Shown: positions 26,599 through 35,768, numbered from the stretch's first letter. The stretch: 64,000 nt of DNA from JAANXG01 sp034520625 (GCA_034520625.1 JAXHNI010000005.1:1-64000); one strand, 5' to 3'. Translations and numbers: made by a program. The notes: generated by a model not told the origin, from the sequence alone.

Positions 26599-28890
26599 CT
26601 ATTCGATCTCCACGCCGCGAACCTGCTGAAACCCCCGCGGCAGCTTGCGGCCACGCAGGCCGCGTTCACCGACATAATGATCTATGTCGGCGGGCTTCAG
26701 ACGCAGGTACCGTTTTCCGGAATGCACGACGAGATGATCACCCTCCTGGAAGGTGACGGCGGCAAAGACCTTTTCCTCTCCCGCCTTGAGCTTCTTCGAC
26801 GGTATGTTGACCATCTTTACACCCTTGCCCTTGCCCATCCGGGGCAGCTCCCCCGCCAGGTACACCAGCAGGTAGCCGCCGGTGGTGATGATCGCCAACC
26901 AGTCCTCCTCGGGGTTCACGATCTGCTGCGGGGTCAGGACGCCGGCGCCGGGCGACACCCGCAGCACGGCCTTGCCCTTTTTGTTCTTGGTGTGCAGCTC
27001 CCCCAGGGGCGCGATGAATGCGTAGCCGAAATCCGAGCCCAGCAGGTACAGGTCCGTGTCCTCCCCCATCATCACGCCGTGGAACGATGCCCCGGCGGGC
27101 GGCGTCAGACGGCTGCTCAGGGGCTCGCCCTGGCTGCGCGCCGAGGGCAGGCTGTGCACCGGCACCGAGTAGGTCCGGCCGGTGGAATCGATGCAGACCA
27201 TGGGCTGGTTGGAGCGCCCGCGCGCGGCATGCAGATAGCCGTCGCCGGACTTGAACGCCAGCTCCCGGGGATCCACTTCGTGGCCCTTGGCGGCCCGCAC
27301 CCAGCCCTTCCTGGACAACACCACGGTGACGGGATCGGACGGCACGAGCTCGGTCTGGTCGATGGCCCGGGCGGTGTCCCGGACCTCGATCGGAGAACGC
27401 CGCGGGTCGCCGAACTCTTCCGCGTCCGCCAGCAGCTCGTCGCGCACCTGGCGCTTGAGCCGCGCCCTGGAACCCAGCGTCTTCTCGAGCTGTTCCTTCT
27501 CCCGCAGCAGCTCCTTCTGCTCGCCCCGGATTTTCATTTCCTCCAGGCGCGACAACTGCCTCAGGCGGGTGTCCAGGATATAGTCGGCCTGGGCTTCGCT
27601 GAGCTGAAAGCGCGCCATCAGGACCGGCTTCGGCTCGTCCTCCTCGCGGATGATCCGGATCACCTCGTCGAGGTTGAGGTAGGCGATCAGGAAGCCGTCC
27701 AGGATATGGAGGCGCCGGCTCACGCGGTCCAGCCGCCACTCCAGGCGCCGCCTGACGGTTTCCGTGCGGAACGCGACCCAGTCCCCGATCAGATCCTTGA
27801 GATTGTAGACGCCGGGTTTGCCGTCCAGGCCGATGAGATTGAAATTCACCCGGTAGCTGCGCTCCAGGTCCGTGGTGGCGAACAGGTGACTCATCAGTGC
27901 GTCATAGTCCACCCGGTTGGAGCGCGGCTCGATAACCAGGCGGGTCGGGCTCTCGTGGTCCGATTCGTCCCGCAGATCAGTGACCAGGGGGAGCTTCCTG
28001 GCGTGCATCTGGGCGGCGATCTGCTCCAGTATCTTCGAACCCGACACCTGATAGGGCAGCGCGGTAATTACTATGTCCGGACCTTCCCGCGTCCATACCG
28101 CCCGCTGGCGAATCGATCCGGCACCGGTTTCGTACATCTCGAGGATATCTTGCGGGGGCGTTATGATGACGGCCTCCGTCGGGAAATCCGGGCCCTTGAC
28201 GTGCTCGTTCAGCTCCCGGACGCTCACCCGCGACGACTCCAGGTAGCTAACGCAGGCCGCAACCACTTCGCGTATGTTGTGGGGCGGGATGTCCGTCGCC
28301 ATGCCCACGGCGATGCCCGAGGTGCCGTTCAGAAGGACATTGGGTAGCCGCGCCGGCAGCATGTGCGGCTCGTTCAGGGAGCCGTCGAAGTTCGGCTGCC
28401 AGTCCACGGTGCCCTGCTCCAGCTCCGCCAGCAGCGTCTGGGCGTAGCGCGTCAACCGCGATTCGGTGTAACGCATGGCGGCAAAGGATTTCGGGTCGTC
28501 CGCCGTGCCCCAATTGCCCTGGCCGTCTATCAGGGGATACCGGTATGCGAAATCCTGCGCCATGTGCACCATGGCCTCGTAGCAGGCGCTGTCCCCGTGG
28601 GGATGGAATTTGCCGATCACGTCGCCGACGGTCCGCGCTGATTTTTTGTACTTCGACGCCGCGTGCAGTCCCAGCTCCGACATGGCGTAGACGATACGGC
28701 GCTGGACGGGTTTCAGGCCGTCGCCGATGAACGGCAGCGCCCGGTCCAGAATGACATACATGGAGTAATGCAGATACGCCTTTTCGGTGAACATCGCCAT
28801 AGGCAGCGTCTCGATGTCCGCCGTCTTCTGAACAGCAATGGGATTGGTGGACTGCTTTTTCGAGCGGCGTGTCGTCTGCTTTCTGGCCAT
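26599..28890 (-). CDS. parC: DNA topoisomerase IV subunit A
   Basis: The cleavage and rejoining subunit of topoisomerase IV, which decatenates daughter chromosomes. The 763 residues have the winged-helix breakage-reunion domain with the catalytic tyrosine at 141 (AAMRYTESRLTRYA). The quinolone-resistance region GDVIGKFHPHGDSACYEAM keeps Ser101 and Glu105, the residues of sensitive enzymes. A shorter C-terminal beta-propeller than in GyrA, without a clear GyrA-box, supports ParC. parE is 30 bp upstream on the same strand, so the order is parE then parC. Confidence 0.97.
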   Translation of the reverse strand: MARKQTTRRSKKQSTNPIAVQKTADIETLPMAMFTEKAYLHYSMYVILDRALPFIGDGLKPVQRRIVYAMSELGLHAASKYKKSARTVGDVIGKFHPHGDSACYEAMVHMAQDFAYRYPLIDGQGNWGTADDPKSFAAMRYTESRLTRYAQTLLAELEQGTVDWQPNFDGSLNEPHMLPARLPNVLLNGTSGIAVGMATDIPPHNIREVVAACVSYLESSRVSVRELNEHVKGPDFPTEAVIITPPQDILEMYETGAGSIRQRAVWTREGPDIVITALPYQVSGSKILEQIAAQMHARKLPLVTDLRDESDHESPTRLVIEPRSNRVDYDALMSHLFATTDLERSYRVNFNLIGLDGKPGVYNLKDLIGDWVAFRTETVRRRLEWRLDRVSRRLHILDGFLIAYLNLDEVIRIIREEDEPKPVLMARFQLSEAQADYILDTRLRQLSRLEEMKIRGEQKELLREKEQLEKTLGSRARLKRQVRDELLADAEEFGDPRRSPIEVRDTARAIDQTELVPSDPVTVVLSRKGWVRAAKGHEVDPRELAFKSGDGYLHAARGRSNQPMVCIDSTGRTYSVPVHSLPSARSQGEPLSSRLTPPAGASFHGVMMGEDTDLYLLGSDFGYAFIAPLGELHTKNKKGKAVLRVSPGAGVLTPQQIVNPEEDWLAIITTGGYLLVYLAGELPRMGKGKGVKMVNIPSKKLKAGEEKVFAAVTFQEGDHLVVHSGKRYLRLKPADIDHYVGERGLRGRKLPRGFQQVRGVEIE

Positions 28891-28920
28891 GGCTGAGGCG
28901 TAGAGGATCCGTTGGAGCCG

Positions 28921-30813
28921 TTACAGGGCGACCTGGTCGCCGTTCCTGGTGATCCAGGACTTGCGGTCGGCAACGCGTTTCTTCGACAGCATCATGTCCA
29001 GGGATCGCTCGGTGGAACGGTCTCCATGGCGGGCTTCCAGCCTCACCAGCCGCCGGGTCGCGGGGTCCATCACCGTCTCCCTGAGCTGAAGCGGATTCAT
29101 CTCTCCCAGGCCCTTGAATCGCTGGGTGTTCACCTTGCCCTTGAGGTTCTCGGATTCGATCCTGCGGAGCACCTGCTCCCGCTCCTGCTCGTCCAGGGCG
29201 TAGAACACTTCCTTGCCGACATCGATCCGGTACAGCGGCGGCATGGCGACATAAACCCGGCCGTTTTCCACCAGGGGTCGAAAGTGCTTGACGAACAACG
29301 CGCACAGCAGCGTGGCGATATGGGCGCCGTCGGAATCCGCGTCCGCCAGGATGCACACTTTACCGTAGCGCAAACCTTCCAGATCGTCGGATGCCGGATC
29401 CACGCCGAGCGCCACGGCGATATCGTGCACTTCCTGAGAAGCCAGCACTTCCCCTGACTCTACCTCCCAGGTATTCAGTATCTTCCCCCGCAGCGGCATG
29501 ATGGCCTGGTACTCGCGGTCCCGGGCCTGCTTGGCGGAACCGCCCGCCGAATCGCCTTCAACCAGGAACAACTCGGTTCGCTCGAAATCCTGGCCGGAAC
29601 AATCCGCCAGCTTGCCCGGAAGCGCCGGGCCGCTGGTCACCTTCTTACGGGCCACGCGCTTGCCGGCGCGCATCCGCGCCTGGGCGTTCTCGATAACGTG
29701 CTGGGAAACCCGTTCGCCCTCGGCGATGTGGCGGTGCAGCCAGATGCTGAACTCGTCCTTCACGGCACCCTGCACGAACGCAGCCGTGTCACGGGACGAA
29801 AGGCGATCCTTCGTCTGGCCGGTGAACTGGGGATCGCGCAGCCGTGCGCTCAACACGAAATTGCAGCAGGCCCAGACATCATCCGGCGTTATCCGTACGC
29901 CGCGGGGCAGGAGGTCCCGGAACTCACAGAACTCGCGGACGGCATCGGTAAGGCCCTGGCGGAAACCGTTGACGTGGGTGCCGCCCTGGGGAGTCGGAAT
30001 CAGGTTGACATAGCTTTCCTGGAGCTCCTGGCCGACACCCGGCACCCAGACCAGGCCCCATTCCACTTCCTCCTCCTCGCCCTGGTGCCTGCCGAGATAG
30101 GGTTCCTCGGGAAGGGTATCCCAGCCCTCGAGCCCGCTCATGATGTATTCCTTCAGGCCATCCTGGTAGCACCATTCCTCGTCATTGTCCGGATCGTTCT
30201 CGTCGACAAAAGCGACGGTCAGGCCGGGGCAGAGCACCGATTTGGCGCGCAGCAGGCGCTTCAAACGGGGGACATGCACCTTGACGGTATCGAAGAACTG
30301 CGGGTCGGGCCAGAAACGTATCACCGTGCCGCGCTTGTGCGCACCGGCCCGGCCCACCGGCTTGAGCTCGGTTTCCTTCTGGCCGTTGGCGAAGCGCATG
30401 TAGTATTCCCTGCCGCCCCGCCGGACCCAGACTTCGAGCTTCCTGGACAGGCCGTTCACTACCGATACGCCGACCCCGTGGAGGCCACCGGAGAACCGGT
30501 AGCTCTTGTGGGAGAACTTGCCGCCGGAATGCAGCCGGGTCAGTATCACCTCGACGCCGGATACGCCCTCTTCCCTGTGGGTATCCACCGGCATGCCGCG
30601 CCCGTTGTCGGCCACCGTCATGGAATCGTCGGCGTGGAGCACCACTTGTATGGCGTCGGCATGGCCGGAGATCGCCTCGTCCACGCTGTTGTCCACCACT
30701 TCCTGGACCAGGTGATTGGTGCGCTCCGTCTGGGTATACATGCCGGGGCGCTTGCGAACCGGCTCCAGGCCGGTCAGTACCTCGATGGCGGAGGAATCGT
30801 AAGTCGGGCACAT
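28921..30813 (-). CDS. parE: DNA topoisomerase IV subunit B
   Basis: The ATPase subunit of topoisomerase IV, 630 residues, the same length as in Escherichia coli. The GHKL ATPase shows EVVDNSVDEAISGHAD near 40, DNGRGMPVDTH near 70 and GGLHGVGVSVVNGLS near 108. The Toprim domain includes LFLVEGDSAGGSAKQARDR near 412 and the acidic DADSDGAHIATLL near 490. The PLYRIDVGKEV and RFKGLGEMNP motifs close the protein. It forms an operon with parC. Confidence 0.97.
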   Translation of the reverse strand: MCPTYDSSAIEVLTGLEPVRKRPGMYTQTERTNHLVQEVVDNSVDEAISGHADAIQVVLHADDSMTVADNGRGMPVDTHREEGVSGVEVILTRLHSGGKFSHKSYRFSGGLHGVGVSVVNGLSRKLEVWVRRGGREYYMRFANGQKETELKPVGRAGAHKRGTVIRFWPDPQFFDTVKVHVPRLKRLLRAKSVLCPGLTVAFVDENDPDNDEEWCYQDGLKEYIMSGLEGWDTLPEEPYLGRHQGEEEEVEWGLVWVPGVGQELQESYVNLIPTPQGGTHVNGFRQGLTDAVREFCEFRDLLPRGVRITPDDVWACCNFVLSARLRDPQFTGQTKDRLSSRDTAAFVQGAVKDEFSIWLHRHIAEGERVSQHVIENAQARMRAGKRVARKKVTSGPALPGKLADCSGQDFERTELFLVEGDSAGGSAKQARDREYQAIMPLRGKILNTWEVESGEVLASQEVHDIAVALGVDPASDDLEGLRYGKVCILADADSDGAHIATLLCALFVKHFRPLVENGRVYVAMPPLYRIDVGKEVFYALDEQEREQVLRRIESENLKGKVNTQRFKGLGEMNPLQLRETVMDPATRRLVRLEARHGDRSTERSLDMMLSKKRVADRKSWITRNGDQVAL

Positions 30814-30984
30814 ATAAAGGTTTCAGCACCGTTGTGAATCGCGCACAGGCAGGCATGCCATCCCTGGATCGTCGATGATACTCAGGTAGCCGGGCATTGA
30901 CCAGAGTCGACCCACTCCGACCGTGCAGACCGGGCGCGTTGTCCGGCATACGGTGCAGGGAATCCGGGTTGAGCCGTCCCGGAG

Positions 30985-31572
30985 CTATTCGAAGTCCGCC
31001 GCGAGGGTGCGGCGGATGTCCTCCGGAAGCGGATCCAGGGTTTCCGTATAGCTCGGGTGCTCGATACCCGCTGACATACCGGCTCCCGATTTGGCAGCTT
31101 TGCGCATTGGATCGCTGAACTCGAAGCGCAGGAAATGGACCGACGACGTCTTGTCCTCCGTATCGCGCTCCAAGTCCTCGTCGGCAATGGGATAAACGGG
31201 ATCGAATCCCTCGACCTTCATCCAGACTCTGTCCTCGATACCGACAAGCCGTGACAGCATGCGCTTGCGCTGGTCGACGTCGGGATACTCGATCATGAAG
31301 GTGGCCTTGAGATTGCCGCCGTCGGGGATCAGCGGGTTGTAGGAATCGAGCTCTTCCCGGATACCATCGGGCTCGAAAATCTTTTCCACCCGCAGCATTT
31401 CCTGGATCTGGTACTGAACCGTCAGCCGGTCTTCGAAGTACAGGGTCGCATGATCCCCCAGATGCACCGTCCGGCGCTTCTTGTGGTCCATGACCCTGGC
31501 GCGGAATTCCGGTCGCTCCCGGGCGTACTGCTCCAGGGAATAGAGGTCATCACGCGTCAAGTGCTTGGTCAT
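30985..31572 (-). CDS. DUF3501 family protein
   Basis: A 195-residue cytosolic protein of the DUF3501 family, function unknown. It starts MTKHLTRDDLYSLEQYARER and includes HLGDHATLYFEDRLTVQYQIQ near 38 and MKVEGFDPVYPIADEDLERDT near 118. DUF3501 genes recur beside rubrerythrin and a heterodisulfide-reductase-like Fe-S protein, as here, where it is last in a three-gene cluster read rubrerythrin, Fe-S protein, DUF3501. A role in peroxide or iron handling is inference from that linkage. Confidence 0.85.
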   Translation of the reverse strand: MTKHLTRDDLYSLEQYARERPEFRARVMDHKKRRTVHLGDHATLYFEDRLTVQYQIQEMLRVEKIFEPDGIREELDSYNPLIPDGGNLKATFMIEYPDVDQRKRMLSRLVGIEDRVWMKVEGFDPVYPIADEDLERDTEDKTSSVHFLRFEFSDPMRKAAKSGAGMSAGIEHPSYTETLDPLPEDIRRTLAADFE

Positions 31573-31625
31573 TGTCTAGTAGCCCCGTTCCGGACTTGCG
31601 ATGAATTTCAACACGACCCGCCGGG

Positions 31626-32969
31626 TCAGATCCCGTAGGCCTTTCGGAGCAGGGACATGGGATGCATTGCATCCGTTCCGTCGCCCATGCCATTGGCGAT
31701 CTGATCCCCCGCCATGGGGCAGTCGCTGCTGTAGTAATCCGCCTCGAATTTCTGCACGCGGTTGACCACCGGTTTGCAGATCTTCATGGATATATCGTGA
31801 AACTCCTTCTTCACCGCATAAGTGCCGTCGTGCCCGGAGCATCGCTCGATGGCCTCGATCTCCGTGCCGGGAATCAATGACAGCAGTTCCCGGGTCTTCA
31901 ACCCGATATTCTGGACTCTCAAGTGGCATGCGACGTGGTAGGCGATTCTGCCGAGCTCGCCGCTGAACTCCGTTTTCAGCAGGCCCGCCTTGTGACGATG
32001 CATCAGGTATTCGAAAGGATCGAACATCGCCGCCTTGACCTTCTGTACGTCCTCGTCCTGGGGATACATCAACGGCAGCTCCTGCTTGAACATCAGCACG
32101 CAGGAGGGCACTGGGGCCACAATGTCGCAGCCGTCGTCCACCATTGCGGCCAGAACCGGAATATTGGCGTCCTTGGCCTTCGCCACGGCCTCGAAGTCGC
32201 CCAGCTCCAGCTTGGGCATGCCGCAGCATCGCTCTTTTTCCGCAAGCCGGACCGGGATCCCGTTGTGCTCGAAAACCCTGATCAGGTCGGTGCCGACCCG
32301 GGGCCCGTTGTAATTGCCGTAGCAGGTCGCGAACAGGGCAACCTTTCCCCGCGTCGGTCCGGCGGACTCGGGCTCACCGTCGTAGGCGGGTCTGGCGGTC
32401 TTGCGGAGGGTTTTGCTGTGATACCTGGGGAGGCGCGCATCGCGGTGGACACCCAGAGTCTTCTCCAGGACCGCACGCCCCGCACTGGAGCTGTTGACGC
32501 TGTTCACGACACCGGAGACCACGGGTATCCCGGCCAGTTGGCCAACCGCGTCGGTGCTGGTCAGCATCCGGTCGCGAAGCCTGGATTTCCCGCTCTTGTG
32601 CTTCACGGCCTTGGCCCGGAGCATCAGGTGCGGGAAGTCCACGTTCCAGGGATGGGGCGGCACGTAGGGACACTTGGTCATGAAGCACATGTCGCACAGG
32701 TAGCACTGGTCCACCACGTTCCAGTACTTCTCCTTGGGGATGCCGTCGACCTCCATGGTTTCCGACTCCTCGTCCACGAGATCGAACAGCGTCGGGAACG
32801 CATGGCACAGGCTGAAACATCGGCGACAGCCATGACAGATGTCGAAGACACGCTCCATTTCCTGGTGGAGATCGTCTTCATCATAGAATTTCTGGTCCCG
32901 CCAGTTCAGCGGATGCCTGGTGGGTGCGTCCAGGCTGCCCTCGCGGGCCGAACCGTCATTGGATGCCAT
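31626..32969 (-). CDS. (Fe-S)-binding heterodisulfide-reductase/GlpC-like protein
   Basis: A 447-residue protein. Two [4Fe-4S] ferredoxin motifs lie in the N-terminal third (CHGCRRCFSLC near 45 and CYLCDMCFMTKCP near 85). Two CCG-type domains follow: the first has CCGMPKL near 240, the second a variant ERCSGHDGTY near 375 where CCG is replaced by CSG. The arrangement resembles GlpC and HdrB-type electron carriers that connect to quinone or thiol chemistry. ATG 32969 is preceded by AGAGG; the upstream in-frame ATG at 33035 is less likely. Probably an electron donor to rubrerythrin or a partner of DUF3501. Confidence 0.87.
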   Translation of the reverse strand: MASNDGSAREGSLDAPTRHPLNWRDQKFYDEDDLHQEMERVFDICHGCRRCFSLCHAFPTLFDLVDEESETMEVDGIPKEKYWNVVDQCYLCDMCFMTKCPYVPPHPWNVDFPHLMLRAKAVKHKSGKSRLRDRMLTSTDAVGQLAGIPVVSGVVNSVNSSSAGRAVLEKTLGVHRDARLPRYHSKTLRKTARPAYDGEPESAGPTRGKVALFATCYGNYNGPRVGTDLIRVFEHNGIPVRLAEKERCCGMPKLELGDFEAVAKAKDANIPVLAAMVDDGCDIVAPVPSCVLMFKQELPLMYPQDEDVQKVKAAMFDPFEYLMHRHKAGLLKTEFSGELGRIAYHVACHLRVQNIGLKTRELLSLIPGTEIEAIERCSGHDGTYAVKKEFHDISMKICKPVVNRVQKFEADYYSSDCPMAGDQIANGMGDGTDAMHPMSLLRKAYGI

Positions 32970-33101
32970 GCGAGAACCTCTTTGCTGTGAGCGCGAAAGC
33001 CCGCCATTAACGGGCCGGCAACGCCGGCCCGTCAACAGGGGTCAGTCGGGTCCGCGGGTGAACGCTTTCCGGATTCGAAGCACTGTGGACACCCCGGCGA
33101 G

Positions 33102-33521
33102 CTAGTCGTCCAGGTTGTCCAGGGCTTTCTGGAAGCGGTTGGCATGGGATCGCTCCGCCTTGGCCAGGGTCTCGAACCAGTCGGCCACCTCGTCGAAACC
33201 TTCGTCCCGGGCGGATTTCGCCATGCCGGGATACATGTCGGTGTACTCGTAGGTTTCACCGGCGATAGCCGATTTCAGATTGTCGGCGGTGCCGCCGATC
33301 GGCAGATCGGTAACCGGATCGCCCACTGTTTCCAGATACTCCAAGTGTCCGTGCGCATGGCCGGTCTCGCCTTCGGCGGTGGAACGGAACACGGACGACA
33401 CATCGTTGTAGCCTTCCACGTCCGCTTTGGAAGCAAAATACAGATAACGGCGATTCGCCTGGGATTCACCGGCGAACGCTTCTTTCAGATTCTCTTCGGT
33501 TTTGCTGCCTTTCAGATCCAT
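33102..33521 (-). CDS. Rubrerythrin
   Basis: A diiron ferritin-like protein of 139 residues that reduces hydrogen peroxide in the cytosol. The four-helix bundle keeps the carboxylate ligands: KEAFAGESQANRRYLYFA near 12-29, EGETGHAHGHLEYL near 50 and IAGETYEYTDMYPGMA near 85, then ERSHANRFQKAL. A C-terminal rubredoxin domain is lacking, so it is the short, single-domain type needing an external donor. An AGGAG sits 8 bases before ATG 33521. A perfect palindrome lies 59 bp upstream of the start. Confidence 0.92.
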   Translation of the reverse strand: MDLKGSKTEENLKEAFAGESQANRRYLYFASKADVEGYNDVSSVFRSTAEGETGHAHGHLEYLETVGDPVTDLPIGGTADNLKSAIAGETYEYTDMYPGMAKSARDEGFDEVADWFETLAKAERSHANRFQKALDNLDD

Positions 33522-33579
33522 CGTCACTCTCCTGGGTTTGGTTGACATACCAGCGGAACGCGGGGGCGCACCGCCACGG

Positions 33580-33600
33580 AATTTAGAATAATTCTAAATT
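33580..33600. promoter_or_regulatory. PerR/Fur-family operator-like palindrome
   Basis: A perfect 10-1-10 inverted repeat (half-site AATTTAGAAT). Its inner 15 bases follow the 7-1-7 layout of PerR boxes, with half-site TTAGAAT against consensus TTATAAT. It lies between divergent rubrerythrin and xseB, nearest the peroxide-related rubrerythrin gene, and is strikingly AT-rich in a GC-rich genome. No Fur/PerR regulator gene is in the window. Confidence 0.65.
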
Positions 33601-33705
33601 GGTGATCCGCGGGTGTCAACCTCCGGGCAGCCCGTACCTGGGGCGGTTGGCCATGCCGCATCGCAGCGGTTTACAATCCCCGGCTGACTCACACCGGCTA
33701 TCAAC

Positions 33706-33963
33706 GTGGCGAAATCGACCCCCAAGCAGCCCGACCACGACTTCTCCCGGTTCGAGGCATCCCTGGAGGAACTCGAGAAGATCGTGGCGCGCATGGAGAA
33801 CGGCGACCAGTCGCTGGAAGAATCACTGAAAGATTTCGAACGCGGGGTGACGCTGACCCGGGCCTGCCAGACCATGCTCAAGAACGCCGAGCAGAAAGTC
33901 GAGAAGCTGGTCCAAGAGCACGGCGAGATGAAAACCGAACCTTTCGCCGACGAAGATACTTGA
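33706..33963 (+). CDS. xseB: Exodeoxyribonuclease VII small subunit
   Basis: The 85-residue small subunit of the single-strand-specific exonuclease VII; several copies bind one XseA. It shows the typical SRFEASLEELEKIVARMENG and DQSLEESLKDFERGVTLTRAC helices. The start codon is GTG at 33706. The stop overlaps the TTG start of ispA by four bases (TTGA), the conserved xseB-ispA pair of gammaproteobacteria. Confidence 0.96.
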   Translation: MAKSTPKQPDHDFSRFEASLEELEKIVARMENGDQSLEESLKDFERGVTLTRACQTMLKNAEQKVEKLVQEHGEMKTEPFADEDT

Positions 33964-34859
33964 CTCGTATAACAACGTCCAATCCTGTACTGGACGAGTA
34001 CGTCCAGCGGGTGGAAGACGCCCTCGACCGATTTCTTCCCCCGGCTCGGATCGAGCCGGCACGGCTCCATGAAGCAATGCGCTATGCCTCGCTCAACGGC
34101 GGCAAACGCATTCGCGCCATGCTCGTCTACGCCGCCGGAGTCGCGATGGAAGGGGCGTCCGACGACCTGGACGCACCGGCGGCCGCCGTGGAGCTGCTGC
34201 ACGCCTACTCGCTTATTCACGACGACCTGCCGGCCATGGATGACGATGAGCTGCGGCGGGGACGCCCCACCTGCCACATCGCTTTTGACGAGGCCACCGC
34301 CATCCTCGCCGGCGACGCGCTGCAGGCCCGGGCGTTCGAGATTCTAATAACGGGAGAATCGGCCCTCCCTTGGGAACGGCGGTCCCGCATGGTGGCGGTA
34401 TTGGCGGCGGCGGCGGGATCCAGGGGCATGGTGGGTGGCCAGGTGCTGGACATGGCCGGCGAGAACCGCGCACTCGGCCTCGAAGATCTCGGCGCCATCC
34501 ACCGGGCCAAAACCGGCGCCCTGATCACCGCCGCCGTGGTCATGGGAGGCCTGGGTTCACCGCACACGGACGCACCCGTGATCGCGGCCTACGAGCATTT
34601 CGGCCGGGAGATAGGCGCCGCGTTTCAGATCGTGGACGACGTGCTTGATGAGACGGGTGATACCCGGACCCTCGGGAAGCGGGCGGGCGCTGACAGGGAG
34701 TCCGGCAAGTCGACGTATCCGGCGGCAATCGGTCTGCAGGATTCCAGACGGCTCGCCGGGGATCACCTGCAGTCAGCGCTCGCAGCCCTGGACGCCATAC
34801 CGGTCGACACCTCTTCCCTGCGGGCCATCGCCCGCATGGTGGTCGAACGCTCGTCGTAA
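33960..34859 (+). CDS. ispA: (2E,6E)-farnesyl diphosphate synthase
   Basis: Condenses IPP with DMAPP and geranyl diphosphate to farnesyl diphosphate, the precursor of undecaprenyl phosphate and the quinone tail. The 299 residues have the substrate-binding GGKRIRAMLVYAAG near 45, first aspartate-rich motif LIHDDLPAMDDDELRRGRPT near 85-104, and second motif FQIVDDVLDETGD near 222. The TTG start overlaps the xseB stop. dxs, which follows ispA in many relatives, is replaced here by folE2. Confidence 0.96.
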   Translation: MTRITTSNPVLDEYVQRVEDALDRFLPPARIEPARLHEAMRYASLNGGKRIRAMLVYAAGVAMEGASDDLDAPAAAVELLHAYSLIHDDLPAMDDDELRRGRPTCHIAFDEATAILAGDALQARAFEILITGESALPWERRSRMVAVLAAAAGSRGMVGGQVLDMAGENRALGLEDLGAIHRAKTGALITAAVVMGGLGSPHTDAPVIAAYEHFGREIGAAFQIVDDVLDETGDTRTLGKRAGADRESGKSTYPAAIGLQDSRRLAGDHLQSALAALDAIPVDTSSLRAIARMVVERSS

Positions 34860-34937
34860 ACACGGCGGCAGGCCTTGCCGCAATATAAGCAAATACTTAA
34901 ACTCTCATCTCCGGAACCGAACAGGCAGCTACTTTTC

Positions 34938-35768
34938 ATGTCGACCAGCAAAGCCGGACTGAACAACGACAACGTCACCACCATGGCGGATGTCCAGGGC
35001 AGCCCCGACACTCGCCGTATCTCCATCGACAAAGTGGGAATCAAGGATATTCGCCACCCGGTCAGGATCTCCGACCGCAGCGGGGGCGAACAGCACACGG
35101 TGGCGACCTTCGGCATGTATGTCGAGCTGCCCCACAATTTCAAAGGCACCCACATGTCGCGCTTCGTTCAGATCCTGAACCGGCACGAGCGCGAAATTTC
35201 CGTTCGCACCTTCCGGCACATGATCGGTGAAACCGCGGAACTGCTGGAAGCCGAGAAAGCGCATATCGAAATGCGCTTTCCTTTTTTCGTCAACAAGAAG
35301 GCACCCGTTTCCGGCGTGGAAAGCCTGATCGACTACGATGTCACTCTGATAGGCGAGCTGGAGAAAGGCCGGTCCACCATGCACCTCAAAGTCCAGGTCC
35401 CGGTGACGAGCCTGTGCCCCTGCTCCAGGGAAATTTCTGACTACGGGGCCCATAACCAACGCTCCCATGTGACGGTTTCTGTGGAATCGAATGCTTTCAT
35501 CTGGATCGAGGAGATCATCGAAACCGTCGAGAGCGAGGCCAGCAGCGAGCTCTACGGATTGCTGAAACGCGTGGACGAAAAGCACGTCACGGAAAGGGCC
35601 TATGACAACCCGAAGTTCGTCGAGGATATGGTGCGAGATGTCGCCGCGCGCCTGAATGACGACGAGCGGGTCATGGGCTACACGGTGGAGGCGGAGAATT
35701 TCGAATCCATTCACAACCACTCCGCCTATGCGCAGATCACGCACCGGAGATCGGACGAGGAAGCTTGA
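34938..35768 (+). CDS. folE2: GTP cyclohydrolase FolE2 (type IB)
   Basis: Converts GTP to 7,8-dihydroneopterin triphosphate, the first step of tetrahydrofolate synthesis. The metal-versatile type IB enzyme can replace zinc-dependent FolE and is often induced by zinc limitation. Family motifs are DTRRISIDKVGIKDIRHPV near 30, MRFPFFVNKKAPVSG near 115 and VPVTSLCPCSREISDYGAHNQR near 155 (shown in part) with the metal-binding cysteine. ATG 34938 is used; an internal ATG at 34983 is also possible. The leader is AT-rich but contains no Zur box I can identify. Confidence 0.93.
   Translation: MSTSKAGLNNDNVTTMADVQGSPDTRRISIDKVGIKDIRHPVRISDRSGGEQHTVATFGMYVELPHNFKGTHMSRFVQILNRHEREISVRTFRHMIGETAELLEAEKAHIEMRFPFFVNKKAPVSGVESLIDYDVTLIGELEKGRSTMHLKVQVPVTSLCPCSREISDYGAHNQRSHVTVSVESNAFIWIEEIIETVESEASSELYGLLKRVDEKHVTERAYDNPKFVEDMVRDVAARLNDDERVMGYTVEAENFESIHNHSAYAQITHRRSDEEA
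35255..35287 (+). other. Terminator-like hairpin inside folE2
   Basis: A perfect 10-bp stem (GAAAGCGCAT / ATGCGCTTTC, 6-nt loop) is followed by CTTTTTT, all within the folE2 reading frame around residues 106-117. It encodes conserved FolE2 residues, so it may be chance, but it has the form of an intrinsic terminator. Confidence 0.4.

Noticed and set aside
34860..34937. Zur box before folE2
   Set aside because: The leader is AT-rich but does not show the dyad expected for a Zur site.
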